DNA of 64,000 nucleotides from an uncultured Clostridium sp. (GTDB taxonomy: Bacteria > Bacillota > Clostridia > Clostridiales > Clostridiaceae), in NCBI GenBank assembly GCA_934746015.1, contig CAKVEW010000001.1, positions 248,001 through 312,000 on the forward strand. The letters run 5' to 3'. Shown here piece after piece: positions 29,755-39,502 of this stretch. Below the pieces are notes generated by a model. It was not told the origin of the DNA, ran no database searches, and saw only the letters and a list, made by a program, of their open reading frames with translations. Each line of letters begins with the position of its first letter. The first letter of the stretch is position 1. The translations under genes and the position numbers were made by a program.

Positions 29755-30471
29755 TTATTTATGTTTTTGATATTCTAAGTTGAACTTTACGAACCTATTA
29801 GTTATTAGATGTGGTCTCGTTACTGCTGTTCCTATTGTTACCATATCTGCTCCTGCATCAAGAGCATTTTTTAGATCTGATAACTCCCATATCCTTCCTT
29901 CACAATTAATAGGTAAATCCACTTTTTCCTTTAATGATTTCAAAAGATCCAGGTCTGGACCCTCCTTATGACTTCCTAAAGATTCTAAAGTGTAACCTGA
30001 TAGAGTTGTAGATATTATATCTACAAGTCCTGTTTCAGCTACTTTAACACCTTCATTTAAAGTAGCTAAATCAGCCATTATTGCAATTTCAGGATATCTA
30101 TCTCTAATTTTATTTAGTAAATTACAAAGTTCATCAAAACCACGACTCTCACGAATTGTGCAATCTATACCTAGTATATCTGCTCCTGCCTCTATTACTT
30201 CAGCAGCGGATTCAAAAGTTGGAGTGATAAACACATTAGTTAATGGACTCTTATCACTTATAACTTTATTTATTCCAATTATAGGTAAATCCGTTATACT
30301 TCTTATTGCTTTAATATCTTGTGGCCAACATGCTCTTATCCCATTTGCTCCTCCCAGAATTGCAGATTCGGCCATTTTCTTCATATAATCCGCACCATAA
30401 AGAGGCGTGTCCTCATAAGCCTGACAAGAAATAATAATTCCATTTTGTAACTTTCTTACTGATTCTTTCAT
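29755..30471 (-). CDS. nanE: N-acetylmannosamine-6-phosphate 2-epimerase
   Basis: Converts ManNAc-6-P to GlcNAc-6-P, the substrate of NagA encoded next. A TIM-barrel of 238 aa with family blocks NGIIISCQAYEDTPL, GGANGIRACWPQDI, FITPTFESAAEVIEAGADILGIDCT, the catalytic Lys/Glu regions IIGINK and LPINCEGRIW, and GADMVTIGTAVTRP. GAGAGGAG precedes the ATG. Its place after four mannose-family PTS genes suggests uptake of ManNAc or a related N-acetylated amino sugar. No sialic acid lyase is present here. Confidence 0.95.
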   Translation of the reverse strand: MKESVRKLQNGIIISCQAYEDTPLYGADYMKKMAESAILGGANGIRACWPQDIKAIRSITDLPIIGINKVISDKSPLTNVFITPTFESAAEVIEAGADILGIDCTIRESRGFDELCNLLNKIRDRYPEIAIMADLATLNEGVKVAETGLVDIISTTLSGYTLESLGSHKEGPDLDLLKSLKEKVDLPINCEGRIWELSDLKNALDAGADMVTIGTAVTRPHLITNRFVKFNLEYQKHK

Positions 30472-30526
30472 TTTAGACTCCTCTCACAATTAACCAATAT
30501 TTATAAACATTACTTTTATAATATTT

Positions 30527-31354
30527 TTATAAGATAAGTATCTTAGTAAAGTAACCAACTATAGATATAATTAAGAATAATAGCATCATTTTACCAACTG
30601 ACCATTTCTTATTAACCATTAAATGATATGTTAAAAATGCCATAATCAACACTGGAAGTTTAGGGAATAATGATTCAAGAATTTCCCCAACATTTACTGT
30701 CATTTCACCTGAACTATAAACTAATCCAACTTTAACACTTGCATAAGATGCTGTAATAGCACCAACTGTAACTAATCCAACAATTCCTGCTGCATTTGTT
30801 ACTTTGTCTTTAATACCACTATCTAGTACTGCTTGAGCTGCATTTGCACCAGCCTTAGCACCATAAGAGAATAAGAACCAAGTAAGAGGGAACATAATTC
30901 CTAAAAATGCTATAATATAGAACAATGGTCCTATAATTTCACCATTTTTACATAATCCCATTCCTATGGAAAGTAATATTGGTATTAATGTACCTGGAAG
31001 AAGAGAGTCTCCTATTCCAGCGAAAGGTCCCATAAGTGCTGTTTTAATAGAGTTAATAAATTCTTCATCTACATCTCCACCAGCAGCCTTTTCAGCTTCC
31101 ATACCAAGAACTATACCTGGTACAATACTACCAAGATATGGTTCTGTATTGAAGAATATTGTATGTCTTTGTAACATTTCTTGTTGAGCCTTTGGATCAT
31201 TAGGATATAGCTCATCTTTAACTTGTCCAAGCATCCTAACCATACCAGGACCTTGCATTCTTTCAAAGTTTTGAACTGAAAGATTAAAGAACATCCAATC
31301 CCAATAAGCCTTTTTTATTACTTTTTTTGATAATTTACTTTTTTGCTCAGCCAT
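30527..31354 (-). CDS. PTS EIID, mannose family
   Basis: Membrane component (275 aa) of a mannose-class PTS. Family start KKAYWDWMFFNLSVQNFERMQG and the FFNTEPYLGSIVPGIVLGMEAE block are clear, as is GPFAGIGDSLLPGTLIPILLSI. C-terminal hydrophobic segments anchor it. It forms the channel with EIIC, whose stop overlaps its ATG by one base (TAATG). GGAGGTG precedes the start. Confidence 0.95.
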   Translation of the reverse strand: MAEQKSKLSKKVIKKAYWDWMFFNLSVQNFERMQGPGMVRMLGQVKDELYPNDPKAQQEMLQRHTIFFNTEPYLGSIVPGIVLGMEAEKAAGGDVDEEFINSIKTALMGPFAGIGDSLLPGTLIPILLSIGMGLCKNGEIIGPLFYIIAFLGIMFPLTWFLFSYGAKAGANAAQAVLDSGIKDKVTNAAGIVGLVTVGAITASYASVKVGLVYSSGEMTVNVGEILESLFPKLPVLIMAFLTYHLMVNKKWSVGKMMLLFLIISIVGYFTKILIL

Positions 31355-32115
31355 TATAAGGACACCTCCTTATTATTGTTCTTATTATATAATACATAAG
31401 CTAATAATCCGCCTATAATAACTATTGATATCATATCTAGATTCATAACTGCTACTAAGAAGAAGCCAAATACGAAGTAGATTAAATCGAATTTCTTCTT
31501 TACTATCATCTTTAATAAAAGAGTGAAACCTATTAATGGTAGCATTGGTGCAAACATTTGAAGTATACCTGTAAGCCAATCTGGCATTATGCTAATCATT
31601 TTAGTAGCAAAATCTGCTCCAAAATAATTTATAAGGAAGATTGGGAAAAATCTAATAACAAAGTTTGTAATTTGTCCAACTACAGGTATGTTTATTGCTT
31701 TTTCCAACTTTCCAGCATCTATTAATGCATCTTGTTTATGAACAAAGTATAAGTTGATAGCAACAGTTGTATATACTGCAGCTACTCCTAAAAGACTTAG
31801 TGGCACTGAAATTGCAAGAGCATATTCTGTTCCTGCTCCAGCTACTAATGCTAATGGAATACCTATCCATGCAGCAAAGTTAACATCTGATGGCATTGAT
31901 CCACCTGGAGTAACAAGTCCAATATATAAAGATTGTATTGCTGCTCCTAAAATAATACCGGTTTTAACATCTCCTAAAATAAGTCCTATAACCATACCAG
32001 AAACTAAAGGTCTTCCTAGTGTGTACCATCCACCTAGTCCTCCAACAAGAACAGGAGAATATATAGAACTCATCCATCCTAATAATCCAATTATTAAAGC
32101 TTGAACTAAGGTCAT
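31354..32115 (-). CDS. PTS EIIC, mannose/sorbose family
   Basis: Membrane channel (253 aa, about seven to eight hydrophobic segments) of a mannose-class PTS. Features: GGWYTLGRPLVSGMVIGLILGD, GIILGAAIQSLYIGLVTPGG and the GxxxP-like PSDVNFAAWIGIPLAL region. Substrate is likely an N-acetylated hexosamine given nanE and nagA downstream. GGGAGG precedes the ATG at 32115. Confidence 0.95.
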   Translation of the reverse strand: MTLVQALIIGLLGWMSSIYSPVLVGGLGGWYTLGRPLVSGMVIGLILGDVKTGIILGAAIQSLYIGLVTPGGSMPSDVNFAAWIGIPLALVAGAGTEYALAISVPLSLLGVAAVYTTVAINLYFVHKQDALIDAGKLEKAINIPVVGQITNFVIRFFPIFLINYFGADFATKMISIMPDWLTGILQMFAPMLPLIGFTLLLKMIVKKKFDLIYFVFGFFLVAVMNLDMISIVIIGGLLAYVLYNKNNNKEVSL

Positions 32116-32148
32116 TTTTATTCCTCCCTTTTTTGTCTAAAATTTAGT

Positions 32149-32631
32149 CTAAAATTTATCTTTAACTTCATCCCATTCAACGGTTTTTTGTGAAGGTACT
32201 TGTCTAAAATAAACATGTACACCTTCTTCTGTCAATTCCTTAATTGCATCCGCCTCTTGAGGAAGCAAATGGGCTGTTGGTGTAGCAGAAGTTGTTCCTC
32301 TTCTATTACTCATAGGTCCAATATTAAGCTCCAATGGAAGATTAGCAACTTCTTTTCTCAAATCTCTATAAACTATAGGGCTCTTCATAAGTAATAAAGT
32401 TCTTTCATTATTATTCATTGCCTCTGTAATTTCTGGCACTGAATCCTTTATAGTATAAACATTGCCCTTTAATTCTGATGGCATTGCCTTTTGAAATACT
32501 GTTTTTAAAATTGAATTTTTAGCAGTGAAATCATCAACAACTAATATTCTTTCAATATCGTACTCCTTAATAATTACTGTCATACATTGTCCATGAATTA
32601 ATCTATCATCACAACGAACTAGTGTTAACAT
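32149..32631 (-). CDS. PTS EIIB, mannose/fructose/sorbose family
   Basis: Cytosolic phosphocarrier of 160 aa. The phospho-histidine is His13 in RCDDRLIHGQC, the diagnostic motif of this class. Further blocks are ILVVDDFTAKNSILKTVFQ and LNIGPMSNRRGTTSA. Unlike ManX, EIIA and EIIB are separate genes here. It lies 12 bases after EIIA. Confidence 0.95.
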   Translation of the reverse strand: MLTLVRCDDRLIHGQCMTVIIKEYDIERILVVDDFTAKNSILKTVFQKAMPSELKGNVYTIKDSVPEITEAMNNNERTLLLMKSPIVYRDLRKEVANLPLELNIGPMSNRRGTTSATPTAHLLPQEADAIKELTEEGVHVYFRQVPSQKTVEWDEVKDKF

Positions 32632-32643
32632 ATGTCTCTCCCC

Positions 32644-33054
32644 CTATTCAAACATTTCTCTCATTCCCACGATTTTCATATTATCTTTAGATTTTTCAAG
32701 GCATTCTTTTAAAAGCAAGTCATAATCTTCTGAAAAATCTCTTGCTACTACTAGTTCTAATAATAGCCCTAGATTTACACCTGCTATAATCTTTGTATCA
32801 AAATTTGCTAAAGCTGCTGCCGATGCATTAAATGGAGTAGCCCCATATAGGTCTACAAGAAAAACATATTCTTCTCCCTTTTCCTCGTACTCTTCAGCAA
32901 TTTCTTTTAATTTATTGCTATATTCCATCATGTCATCTCCCTCAAGAAATGGCATAACATAAAGATCCTTTGGCTCATTTCCTAAAATCATTGTAAGGGA
33001 ATCCTTTAACCCCATAGCCAAATTTGAATGAGTACAAATAATAATTTTAAGCAA
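32644..33054 (-). CDS. PTS EIIA, mannose/fructose/sorbose family
   Basis: Phosphocarrier of 136 aa, first gene of the amino-sugar PTS operon. His9 in IIICTHSNLAMGLKDSL is the phospho-acceptor; the EYVFLVDLYGATPFNAS block is typical. Start is a TTG at 33054 with a modest GGGA ribosome site 9 bases upstream and no better ATG. Weak initiation here may keep EIIA low relative to the downstream genes. Confidence 0.93.
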   Translation of the reverse strand: MLKIIICTHSNLAMGLKDSLTMILGNEPKDLYVMPFLEGDDMMEYSNKLKEIAEEYEEKGEEYVFLVDLYGATPFNASAAALANFDTKIIAGVNLGLLLELVVARDFSEDYDLLLKECLEKSKDNMKIVGMREMFE

Positions 33055-33132
33055 ATTCTCACGTCCCTTCTTGTAACAATCTAAATTGTAAGTTTATATT
33101 TTAAATTTCTAGGAATATGTTTACACCTCCTT

Positions 33133-33284
33133 AAAAAAAATCAAAATTATTGTAAAAAGATACTTTTTTATACCATTTTTACAATTAATTCAATATTTAT
33201 ACTATTATGATACTCCTATTTTTTATAATATTCAAACTATTTCTAAACATTTTTAAATTATATTATAATCATTTTTTATACCAA
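33133..33284 (-). promoter_or_regulatory. Promoter and structured leader of amino-sugar PTS operon
   Basis: On the minus strand TTGGTA (33279-33284), 16 bases, TATAAT (33257-33262) form a plausible sigma-A promoter. It gives a leader of about 200 bases. This leader has a hairpin ATTGTAAAAA/TTTTTACAAT (33149-33158 with 33176-33185) followed after a gap by eight T, and then an unused AAGGAGGTG. The hairpin may be an attenuator; I see no RAT or known riboswitch pattern. Confidence 0.5.
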
Positions 33285-33298
33285 TTTTAAACCAAAAC

Positions 33299-33342
33299 AA
33301 ATAATATAAGGAGCTCTAATAAAAAAGCTCCTTATATTATTT
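33299..33342. terminator. Strong terminator after SGNH gene
   Basis: A perfect 17-bp stem (33299-33315 with 33326-33342) enclosing a loop with a run of A on the plus strand. In the minus direction it follows the SGNH gene stop by 17 bases. The loop holds six T in that direction, but a T tail beyond the stem is weak. It separates the SGNH transcript from the amino-sugar PTS operon. Confidence 0.75.
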
Positions 33343-33359
33343 AATCTATTAATCTTTTA

Positions 33360-34070
33360 TTATAATGTCTTCATCCAATCAGCTAAATATGGAGAAATAA
33401 CATCATAACCCTTTCCCCCTATATGGACTTCTCCCAAATCACAATCATATAAACATTCAGATGTATCCATTTTTAAAATGTCATAACTATAGGATAAAAG
33501 CTTTCCATTTACCTCAACTTTACCATCAAATAAATCTATATATGGAATCTTCCACTTTTCACAGATTTTTTTTGCCATATTAAAATAAGAACTCATATCC
33601 TTTGTTTCTCCACCCCAATTAGAATTTGGAGTAGCATAATTTACAATATATCCAATTTTTGCTCCATAGAAGCATTTATATGCATAACAAAACAATTCCT
33701 CTAGCCCTCCTGCAAAGGTGCTATTATTAAATTCTGCTATATTAAATGAACTAGTAATATTCCCAATTGGTGCACTATCCATAGCATCATTAACTCCACC
33801 ATGTAAGATAACATAATCATATTTATGACTTCTGCTATTAATAATTTGAGTTACAATTTGATTACTTCCTCTTATATTTGATACTGAAGCAGCACTAATG
33901 CCTGCATTTTTCCATATCATCTTGTTTTCTCTTCCTATTCGTCCTGCCCACCCAGACTTTTTATAGGTATCCTTAGCACCATTTGTTATGCTATCACCAA
34001 CAAATAAAACATGCTGTCCTTCTAAAGGATTTTTTAATTCTATAGATTCATTACTATCATATAACCTCAT
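33360..34070 (-). CDS. SGNH/GDSL-family hydrolase (cytosolic)
   Basis: Serine esterase of 236 aa. Block I is VLFVGDSITNGA (Ser nucleophile near residue 27), block III GGVND, and block V VHIGGKGYD with the Asp/His pair near the C-terminus. There is no signal peptide or membrane segment, so it acts in the cytosol. It could deacylate an acetylated sugar phosphate brought in by a nearby PTS. It is a single-gene transcript between a leader with its own promoter and a strong terminator. Substrate unknown. Confidence 0.85.
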   Translation of the reverse strand: MRLYDSNESIELKNPLEGQHVLFVGDSITNGAKDTYKKSGWAGRIGRENKMIWKNAGISAASVSNIRGSNQIVTQIINSRSHKYDYVILHGGVNDAMDSAPIGNITSSFNIAEFNNSTFAGGLEELFCYAYKCFYGAKIGYIVNYATPNSNWGGETKDMSSYFNMAKKICEKWKIPYIDLFDGKVEVNGKLLSYSYDILKMDTSECLYDCDLGEVHIGGKGYDVISPYLADWMKTL

Positions 34071-34092
34071 TATATAACCTCCTTTATATTGG

Positions 34093-34192
34093 AAAAAAGA
34101 CCAAAGCCAATTAGACCTTGATCTTTTCGGGGAATTTATGGTTTACCATAACGTTCTACAAAAATATTATCATAAATAGTCAGAATTTTCAA
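34093..34192 (-). promoter_or_regulatory. Promoter and attenuator-like leader of SGNH gene
   Basis: TTGAAA (34187-34192), 17 bases, TAATAT (34164-34169) on the minus strand is a good promoter. About 40-70 bases downstream lies a 9-pair hairpin with G-U pairs (34116-34124 with 34098-34106) followed by six T, a terminator placed before the ribosome site. Upstream of it, TTATGGTAAACCATAA is a small inverted repeat. It does not match RAT, T-box or a riboswitch I know. Confidence 0.6.
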
Positions 34193-34225
34193 TTATTTAT
34201 ACCGTGTTTTATATCAATTTTCAGG

Positions 34226-34260
34226 AAAAAGGTACTATTATCTCATTGAAAATAGTACCT
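34226..34260 (-). terminator. Rho-independent terminator of second bgl operon
   Basis: AGGTACTATT (34230-34239) pairs with AATAGTACCT (34251-34260), 10 bp, followed in the minus direction by five T. It is 38 bases beyond the GH1 stop. Confidence 0.9.
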
Positions 34261-34297
34261 TTGTGATTTTAAACTATAATAAATCTTTAAAGTAATC

Positions 34298-35725
<1,428 letters not shown>

Positions 35726-37591
35726 CTAGCTAAGAACTCTTATTAAGGTATCATTTTTCTTAACATAAGTTTTTTCTGTTCCTAATACATCCATATAATT
35801 ATTAGTATTAGTTACAATAACTGATGTAGTTATATCATATCCAGCATCCTTAATAGCATCTTTATCAAACTCTATTAATAAATCTCCAGCCTTAACTTCA
35901 TCACCTTGTTTTATATGAGATTTGAAAAATTTACCCCCTAATTTCACTGTGTCTATTCCAATATGAGTTAATAATTCCACACCATTTTTATCTTTTAATC
36001 CAATAGCATGATTTGTTTTAAATAAAGACTCAACTTTACAATTAAATGGAGCAAATATTTTCCCTTCAGTTGGTATAATAGCTGCACCTTTACCCATAAG
36101 CTCTTGTGCAAATACATCATCATTAACTTCTGATAGTGGAATAACTTCTCCTTCAACTGGAGATGCTACAGTTATTTCACCAACTATTGATTTACCTTTA
36201 TTTAATCCTTCTACTTTATCTGTAGATGTTTCTTCATTTTCTTCCTTAATATCATCAAATCCTAGTATTAAAGTAACTATTGCAGTAGCAACTATTGAAA
36301 TAACTATTGTAATACATGCATTAATAACATTTGACATATCATCACTAATATAAACTGGAATTGCAGCAAGTCCTGCTGTTGCAGATGCATAAGTTCTTAT
36401 TCCTGTTATACCTGCATAAAGACCAGCTATACCTCCACCTATCATAGAAGCATATAAAGGCTTTTTAAGTTTAAAGTTTACACCATATAAAGCTGGCTCT
36501 GTAATTCCCATAAATGCAGTAGCACTACTTGAAAGACTTAATTGCTTTAATGACTTATTCTTAGTTTTTAATCCAACTACTAAGCTTGATGTTGCTTGTG
36601 CTATGTTAGATGATAACATACCAGGTCCTAAAATTGTACCATATCCTAAAGTTGAATATTGAATTTGTTGGATAGGTGCAAAGCAGTAATGCATACCAGT
36701 CATTATAAATAATGGAGTAAAAGCACCCATAATTACAGGAATTAACCATCCAGCTCTATCATTTATAAAGTTCATTCCAACAGCAAGACCTTGACCAATA
36801 TAGTTTCCTAAAGGTCCTAAAGCAGTAAATCCTACTAAAGAAGTTAGTACTAAAGTAATAAGTGGTACTAAAAATACTTTAACTGATGCAGGTGATATTT
36901 TCTTTGCAAACTTTTCAATATATGATTGTGCAAATACTATTAAAAGTATAGGAACAACACTTGAACCATAAGAAATCATTCTTACAGGTATTCCAAAGAA
37001 AGCAACTGGATCACCAGTATTTAAAGCTGTAAAACTTGGATGTAATAACGCTGCTCCAAGTACAGCAGCTAAATAAGGACTACATTTAAATCTCTTAGCA
37101 GCTGAATAAGCCAATATAACTGGTAAGAAATAGAATACTGTGTCACTTAAAAATGTTAAATAAGCATAGGTTTGAGTACCAGCATCTACCCATCCAAAAA
37201 GCTTTAATACTGCTAATAAAGCCTTTATCATACCTGATCCTGCTAGTGCTGGAATAACAGGAGTAAATATTGCTGTAATAGTACCTAAAACTTTATTTAT
37301 AATTCCTGTTTCATTATTTTCTGAATCTGAAGATGAACTTTCAGCAAAGTTACCTAACTTATGTATTTCATCACAAACCTTACTTACATTAGTTCCTATT
37401 ATTATCTGGAATTGTCCATTTTTATTTACTACACCTTGAACTCCTTCAAGTTTCTTTATAGCAGCTGTATCAGCCTTACTAACGTCATTTAAATTAAATC
37501 TTAATCTAGTCATACAATTTGTAACGCTAGCTACATTTTTTTCTCCGCCAACTAATTTTAATATTTCAGTGGCTGTCTTCTTAAAATCCAT
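35726..37591 (-). CDS. Beta-glucoside PTS EIIBCA (BglF/BglP type), second copy
   Basis: Fused permease of 621 aa. EIIB phospho-Cys26 in VTNCMTRLRFNL; membrane EIIC with TVFYFLPVILAYSAAKRF and the MGITEPALYGVNFKLKKP motif; C-terminal EIIA with His in ELLTHIGIDTVKLGG. RAT leader upstream places it under LicT control. It has the same gene order as the first cassette (licT, PTS, GH1). Confidence 0.96.
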   Translation of the reverse strand: MDFKKTATEILKLVGGEKNVASVTNCMTRLRFNLNDVSKADTAAIKKLEGVQGVVNKNGQFQIIIGTNVSKVCDEIHKLGNFAESSSSDSENNETGIINKVLGTITAIFTPVIPALAGSGMIKALLAVLKLFGWVDAGTQTYAYLTFLSDTVFYFLPVILAYSAAKRFKCSPYLAAVLGAALLHPSFTALNTGDPVAFFGIPVRMISYGSSVVPILLIVFAQSYIEKFAKKISPASVKVFLVPLITLVLTSLVGFTALGPLGNYIGQGLAVGMNFINDRAGWLIPVIMGAFTPLFIMTGMHYCFAPIQQIQYSTLGYGTILGPGMLSSNIAQATSSLVVGLKTKNKSLKQLSLSSSATAFMGITEPALYGVNFKLKKPLYASMIGGGIAGLYAGITGIRTYASATAGLAAIPVYISDDMSNVINACITIVISIVATAIVTLILGFDDIKEENEETSTDKVEGLNKGKSIVGEITVASPVEGEVIPLSEVNDDVFAQELMGKGAAIIPTEGKIFAPFNCKVESLFKTNHAIGLKDKNGVELLTHIGIDTVKLGGKFFKSHIKQGDEVKAGDLLIEFDKDAIKDAGYDITTSVIVTNTNNYMDVLGTEKTYVKKNDTLIRVLS

Positions 37592-37630
37592 ATTTTATCT
37601 CTCCTTACAAATTTTTATTAAAATTTATTA

Positions 37631-37747
37631 AAAAAACCTAGAGTATTAAAAATAGCCTTTAAATGTAAACTAAATTTATAAAAATTCAATTTACAAATAA
37701 ATTATTCTTAATACTCTAGGTCTTGCCTGCACTATCAGTAACAATCC
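37631..37747 (-). promoter_or_regulatory. RAT antiterminator plus terminator leader of second bgl PTS
   Basis: Minus strand 37747-37719 reads GGATTGTTACTG, loop ATAGT, GCAGGCAAGACC, matching the RAT consensus well. ACCTAGAGTATTAA (37708-37721) pairs perfectly over 14 bases with 37636-37649, followed by seven T: a strong terminator overlapping the RAT by three bases. Binding of LicT would block it. Confidence 0.95.
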
Positions 37748-37774
37748 TAGTAAATAAATCTCCTTCGATTTTTA

Positions 37775-38605
37775 CTAATTTGTTATAATTCTTTTAATGT
37801 GAACAGTTAAATAAACTAACTCATCTGAATTTAATTCTTTTTTGTATTTTTCTCCAATTAATTGTGCAATCTTTAAAGCACATTCATAGGATTCAGGATA
37901 TTTATGTTTAACAACTTCTTCAAAATCTTCATCCCCTAATTCACTAAAGGTACTATTTAAAATCCTATAAGCAAAAAACTTTAAATGAGTTAAAAATCTA
38001 CTATAATATAGTGAGTTTTCATCTATATCAATTTTAAAATGATATCTTATTACATTTAATACATTTTGAATAACCTCAGTAACTTGTATAGTATCTCTTA
38101 TTCCTCCACCAAGTTCAGCATTTACAATATGCATTGCAATTGAAGCTGCTTCATCTTCTGGCAATTCTATATTAAACTCTTCATTTAGAAACTCTAAGGC
38201 CTTTAATCCTATAGAAAATTCTTTAGGATAGAACCTTTTTATTTCCCACAATAATGCATTACTAAAAGGTAATCCCTTTTCTTGCCTTGCCATAGAAAAA
38301 CTTATATGATCTGTTAAAGTCAAATAAATATTTTCACTTAGCTCTTCATTAAGGGTTTCTTTTGCATATTTTATAATGCTCTCTGTAACCCTCATATATT
38401 CCATAGGAATCTGAGTTAATATAGAGAAAAGTTTTCCAGAAACGGATTTTGATTTCAAGAAAAATTCTTTTTCTATTCTACTTTTTTCAACTTTTTCACC
38501 TTTTTTCTTTTGAAATCCAATCCCTGCTCCTAAAAGAATTCTCTCCTGATTCCTTTCATTTACTGCACATATTACATTATTATTTATTATGCGTGTAATT
38601 CTCAT
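37775..38605 (-). CDS. licT: BglG/LicT-family transcription antiterminator, second copy
   Basis: 276 aa from the ATG at 38605 (AGGAGAG upstream). CAT domain about 1-55 (MRITRIINNNVICAVNERNQ), PRD1 with TLTDHISFSMARQ and AASIAMHIVNAELG, PRD2 with YSRFLTHLKFFAYR and YLTVHIKRI. The four PRD histidines expected for phosphorylation control are present. It regulates its own leader and the PTS leader downstream. The codons upstream of 38605 overlap nothing useful and lack a ribosome site. Confidence 0.95.
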   Translation of the reverse strand: MRITRIINNNVICAVNERNQERILLGAGIGFQKKKGEKVEKSRIEKEFFLKSKSVSGKLFSILTQIPMEYMRVTESIIKYAKETLNEELSENIYLTLTDHISFSMARQEKGLPFSNALLWEIKRFYPKEFSIGLKALEFLNEEFNIELPEDEAASIAMHIVNAELGGGIRDTIQVTEVIQNVLNVIRYHFKIDIDENSLYYSRFLTHLKFFAYRILNSTFSELGDEDFEEVVKHKYPESYECALKIAQLIGEKYKKELNSDELVYLTVHIKRIITN

Positions 38606-38640
38606 AGATGACTCTCCTAGCATATATGAATTTTTGCCTA

Positions 38641-38722
38641 AAAAAACCTAAGATGTATATATATAGTTATTCCCAAATATATATATACATCTTAGGTCTC
38701 GCCTGCTTACCAGTAACAATCC
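38641..38722 (-). promoter_or_regulatory. RAT plus terminator in leader of second licT
   Basis: Minus strand 38722-38695 reads GGATTGTTACTG, GTAA, GCAGGCGAGACC. It overlaps a 20-bp perfect terminator stem (38678-38697 with 38646-38665) followed by seven T. This gives autoregulation of licT by antitermination. Confidence 0.95.
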
Positions 38723-38750
38723 TAATTACTAACATTATTAACTTGCTTAA

Positions 38751-38779
38751 ATATTATCATACATATATAACGTTGTCAA
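38751..38779 (-). promoter_or_regulatory. Sigma-A promoter of second licT operon
   Basis: TTGACA (38774-38779), 17 bases, TAATAT (38751-38756) on the minus strand. Just upstream, TGATAACGTTACAA (about 38790-38803) matches 12 of 14 positions of the CcpA cre consensus; AACGTTA also recurs within the spacer. Catabolite control is possible but unproven. Confidence 0.8.
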
Positions 38780-38819
38780 TAAATAATTTGTAACGTTATC
38801 ATTATATAATATTAAATTA

Positions 38820-38853
38820 CCCTTAGTAGAATCAATAATAACTCTACTAAGGG
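38820..38853 (-). terminator. Terminator after DUF2922 gene
   Basis: CCCTTAGTAGA (38820-38830) pairs with TCTACTAAGGG (38843-38853), 11 bp with a 12-base loop. The following minus-strand sequence TAATTTAATATT is only moderately T-rich. It closes the DUF1659/DUF2922 operon. Confidence 0.75.
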
Positions 38854-38893
38854 CTATATATAAAGTGGAGATTTATATATTTTTATTTACATA

Positions 38894-39112
38894 CTAAAAT
38901 TTAACTTCAGTTGTGTCCTTAACAACTATTTGAGCTCCTTGCTTTTCAACTAAGTCACCAGCTTCTGTTTTAATAAGCTTCTTATTAATAACAGTATCCA
39001 TAAGAGATACTATAGATAAATTATCAACATTTTCTTTTATATCCTTAACTGATAAAGTGTGCTTTTTACCAGCTACATCTTTAAAACTCATACTTGCAGT
39101 TCTTTGAATCAT
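38894..39112 (-). CDS. DUF2922 family protein
   Basis: 72-aa soluble protein matching the DUF2922 pattern: ASMSFKDVAGKKHTLSVKDIKENV, then VSLMDTVINKKLIKTEAGDLV and a C-terminal beta segment. Function unknown. It is the usual partner of a DUF1659 protein in Bacilli and Clostridia and is encoded 63 bases after it. GGAGG precedes the ATG. No signal peptide or membrane segment. Confidence 0.85.
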   Translation of the reverse strand: MIQRTASMSFKDVAGKKHTLSVKDIKENVDNLSIVSLMDTVINKKLIKTEAGDLVEKQGAQIVVKDTTEVKF

Positions 39113-39175
39113 TGCATGTCCTCCTTTCCTCGAAAATAATGTCCTTATTAACTTACTAATAAACTACAGATAATC

Positions 39176-39400
39176 CTATCCTCTAGTTACTATATAAGTT
39201 TGCTCCTTTTTTATAGTTGTAACCCTATGTTCTAGGATTCCTTCTATAGCATCAGATAATGCAACTAACTCTTCATCTGTTGCAGTAGCTGAAATGTTCT
39301 TAAAGCTTTGTCCCTTAAAAACATCATTTCCCTTAGAATCAACTCCTACTAAGTAGCTTAATCCTATAGAATTTCCAACTAATACTGAACTTGCTGCCAT
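39176..39400 (-). CDS. DUF1659 family protein
   Basis: 74-aa small protein of the DUF1659 family, unknown function. From the ATG at 39400 (GGAGG with 8 bases spacing; a further ATG lies one codon upstream) it reads MAASSVLVGNSIGLSYLVGV and ends KKEQTYIVTRG. The family pattern FKNISATATDEELVALSDAIEGIL is clear. Paired with DUF2922 downstream. The pair's near-constant co-occurrence suggests a joint structural role, still undefined. Confidence 0.85.
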   Translation of the reverse strand: MAASSVLVGNSIGLSYLVGVDSKGNDVFKGQSFKNISATATDEELVALSDAIEGILEHRVTTIKKEQTYIVTRG

Positions 39401-39455
39401 CATTATCACCTCCTCATATCTTATATACGCAGGTGATAAAAGATTTTTAAAAAAT

Positions 39456-39490
39456 ATAAAAAAAGTGCTCAATTATTTTTCTGAACACTT
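39456..39490 (-). terminator. Terminator after mntA
   Basis: AAGTGCTCA (39463-39471) pairs with TGAACACTT (39482-39490) with one mismatch, followed in the minus direction by seven T. It ends the toxin-antitoxin transcript. Confidence 0.88.
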
Positions 39491-39502
39491 ATCCTTTATT
39501 AA

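Noticed and set aside
33149..33284. Sigma-54 promoter for the mannose-family PTS, as in LevR-controlled operons
   Set aside because: TTGG followed by 10 bases ends in GA, not the required GC, and no LevR-type regulator is encoded nearby; a sigma-A reading fits.
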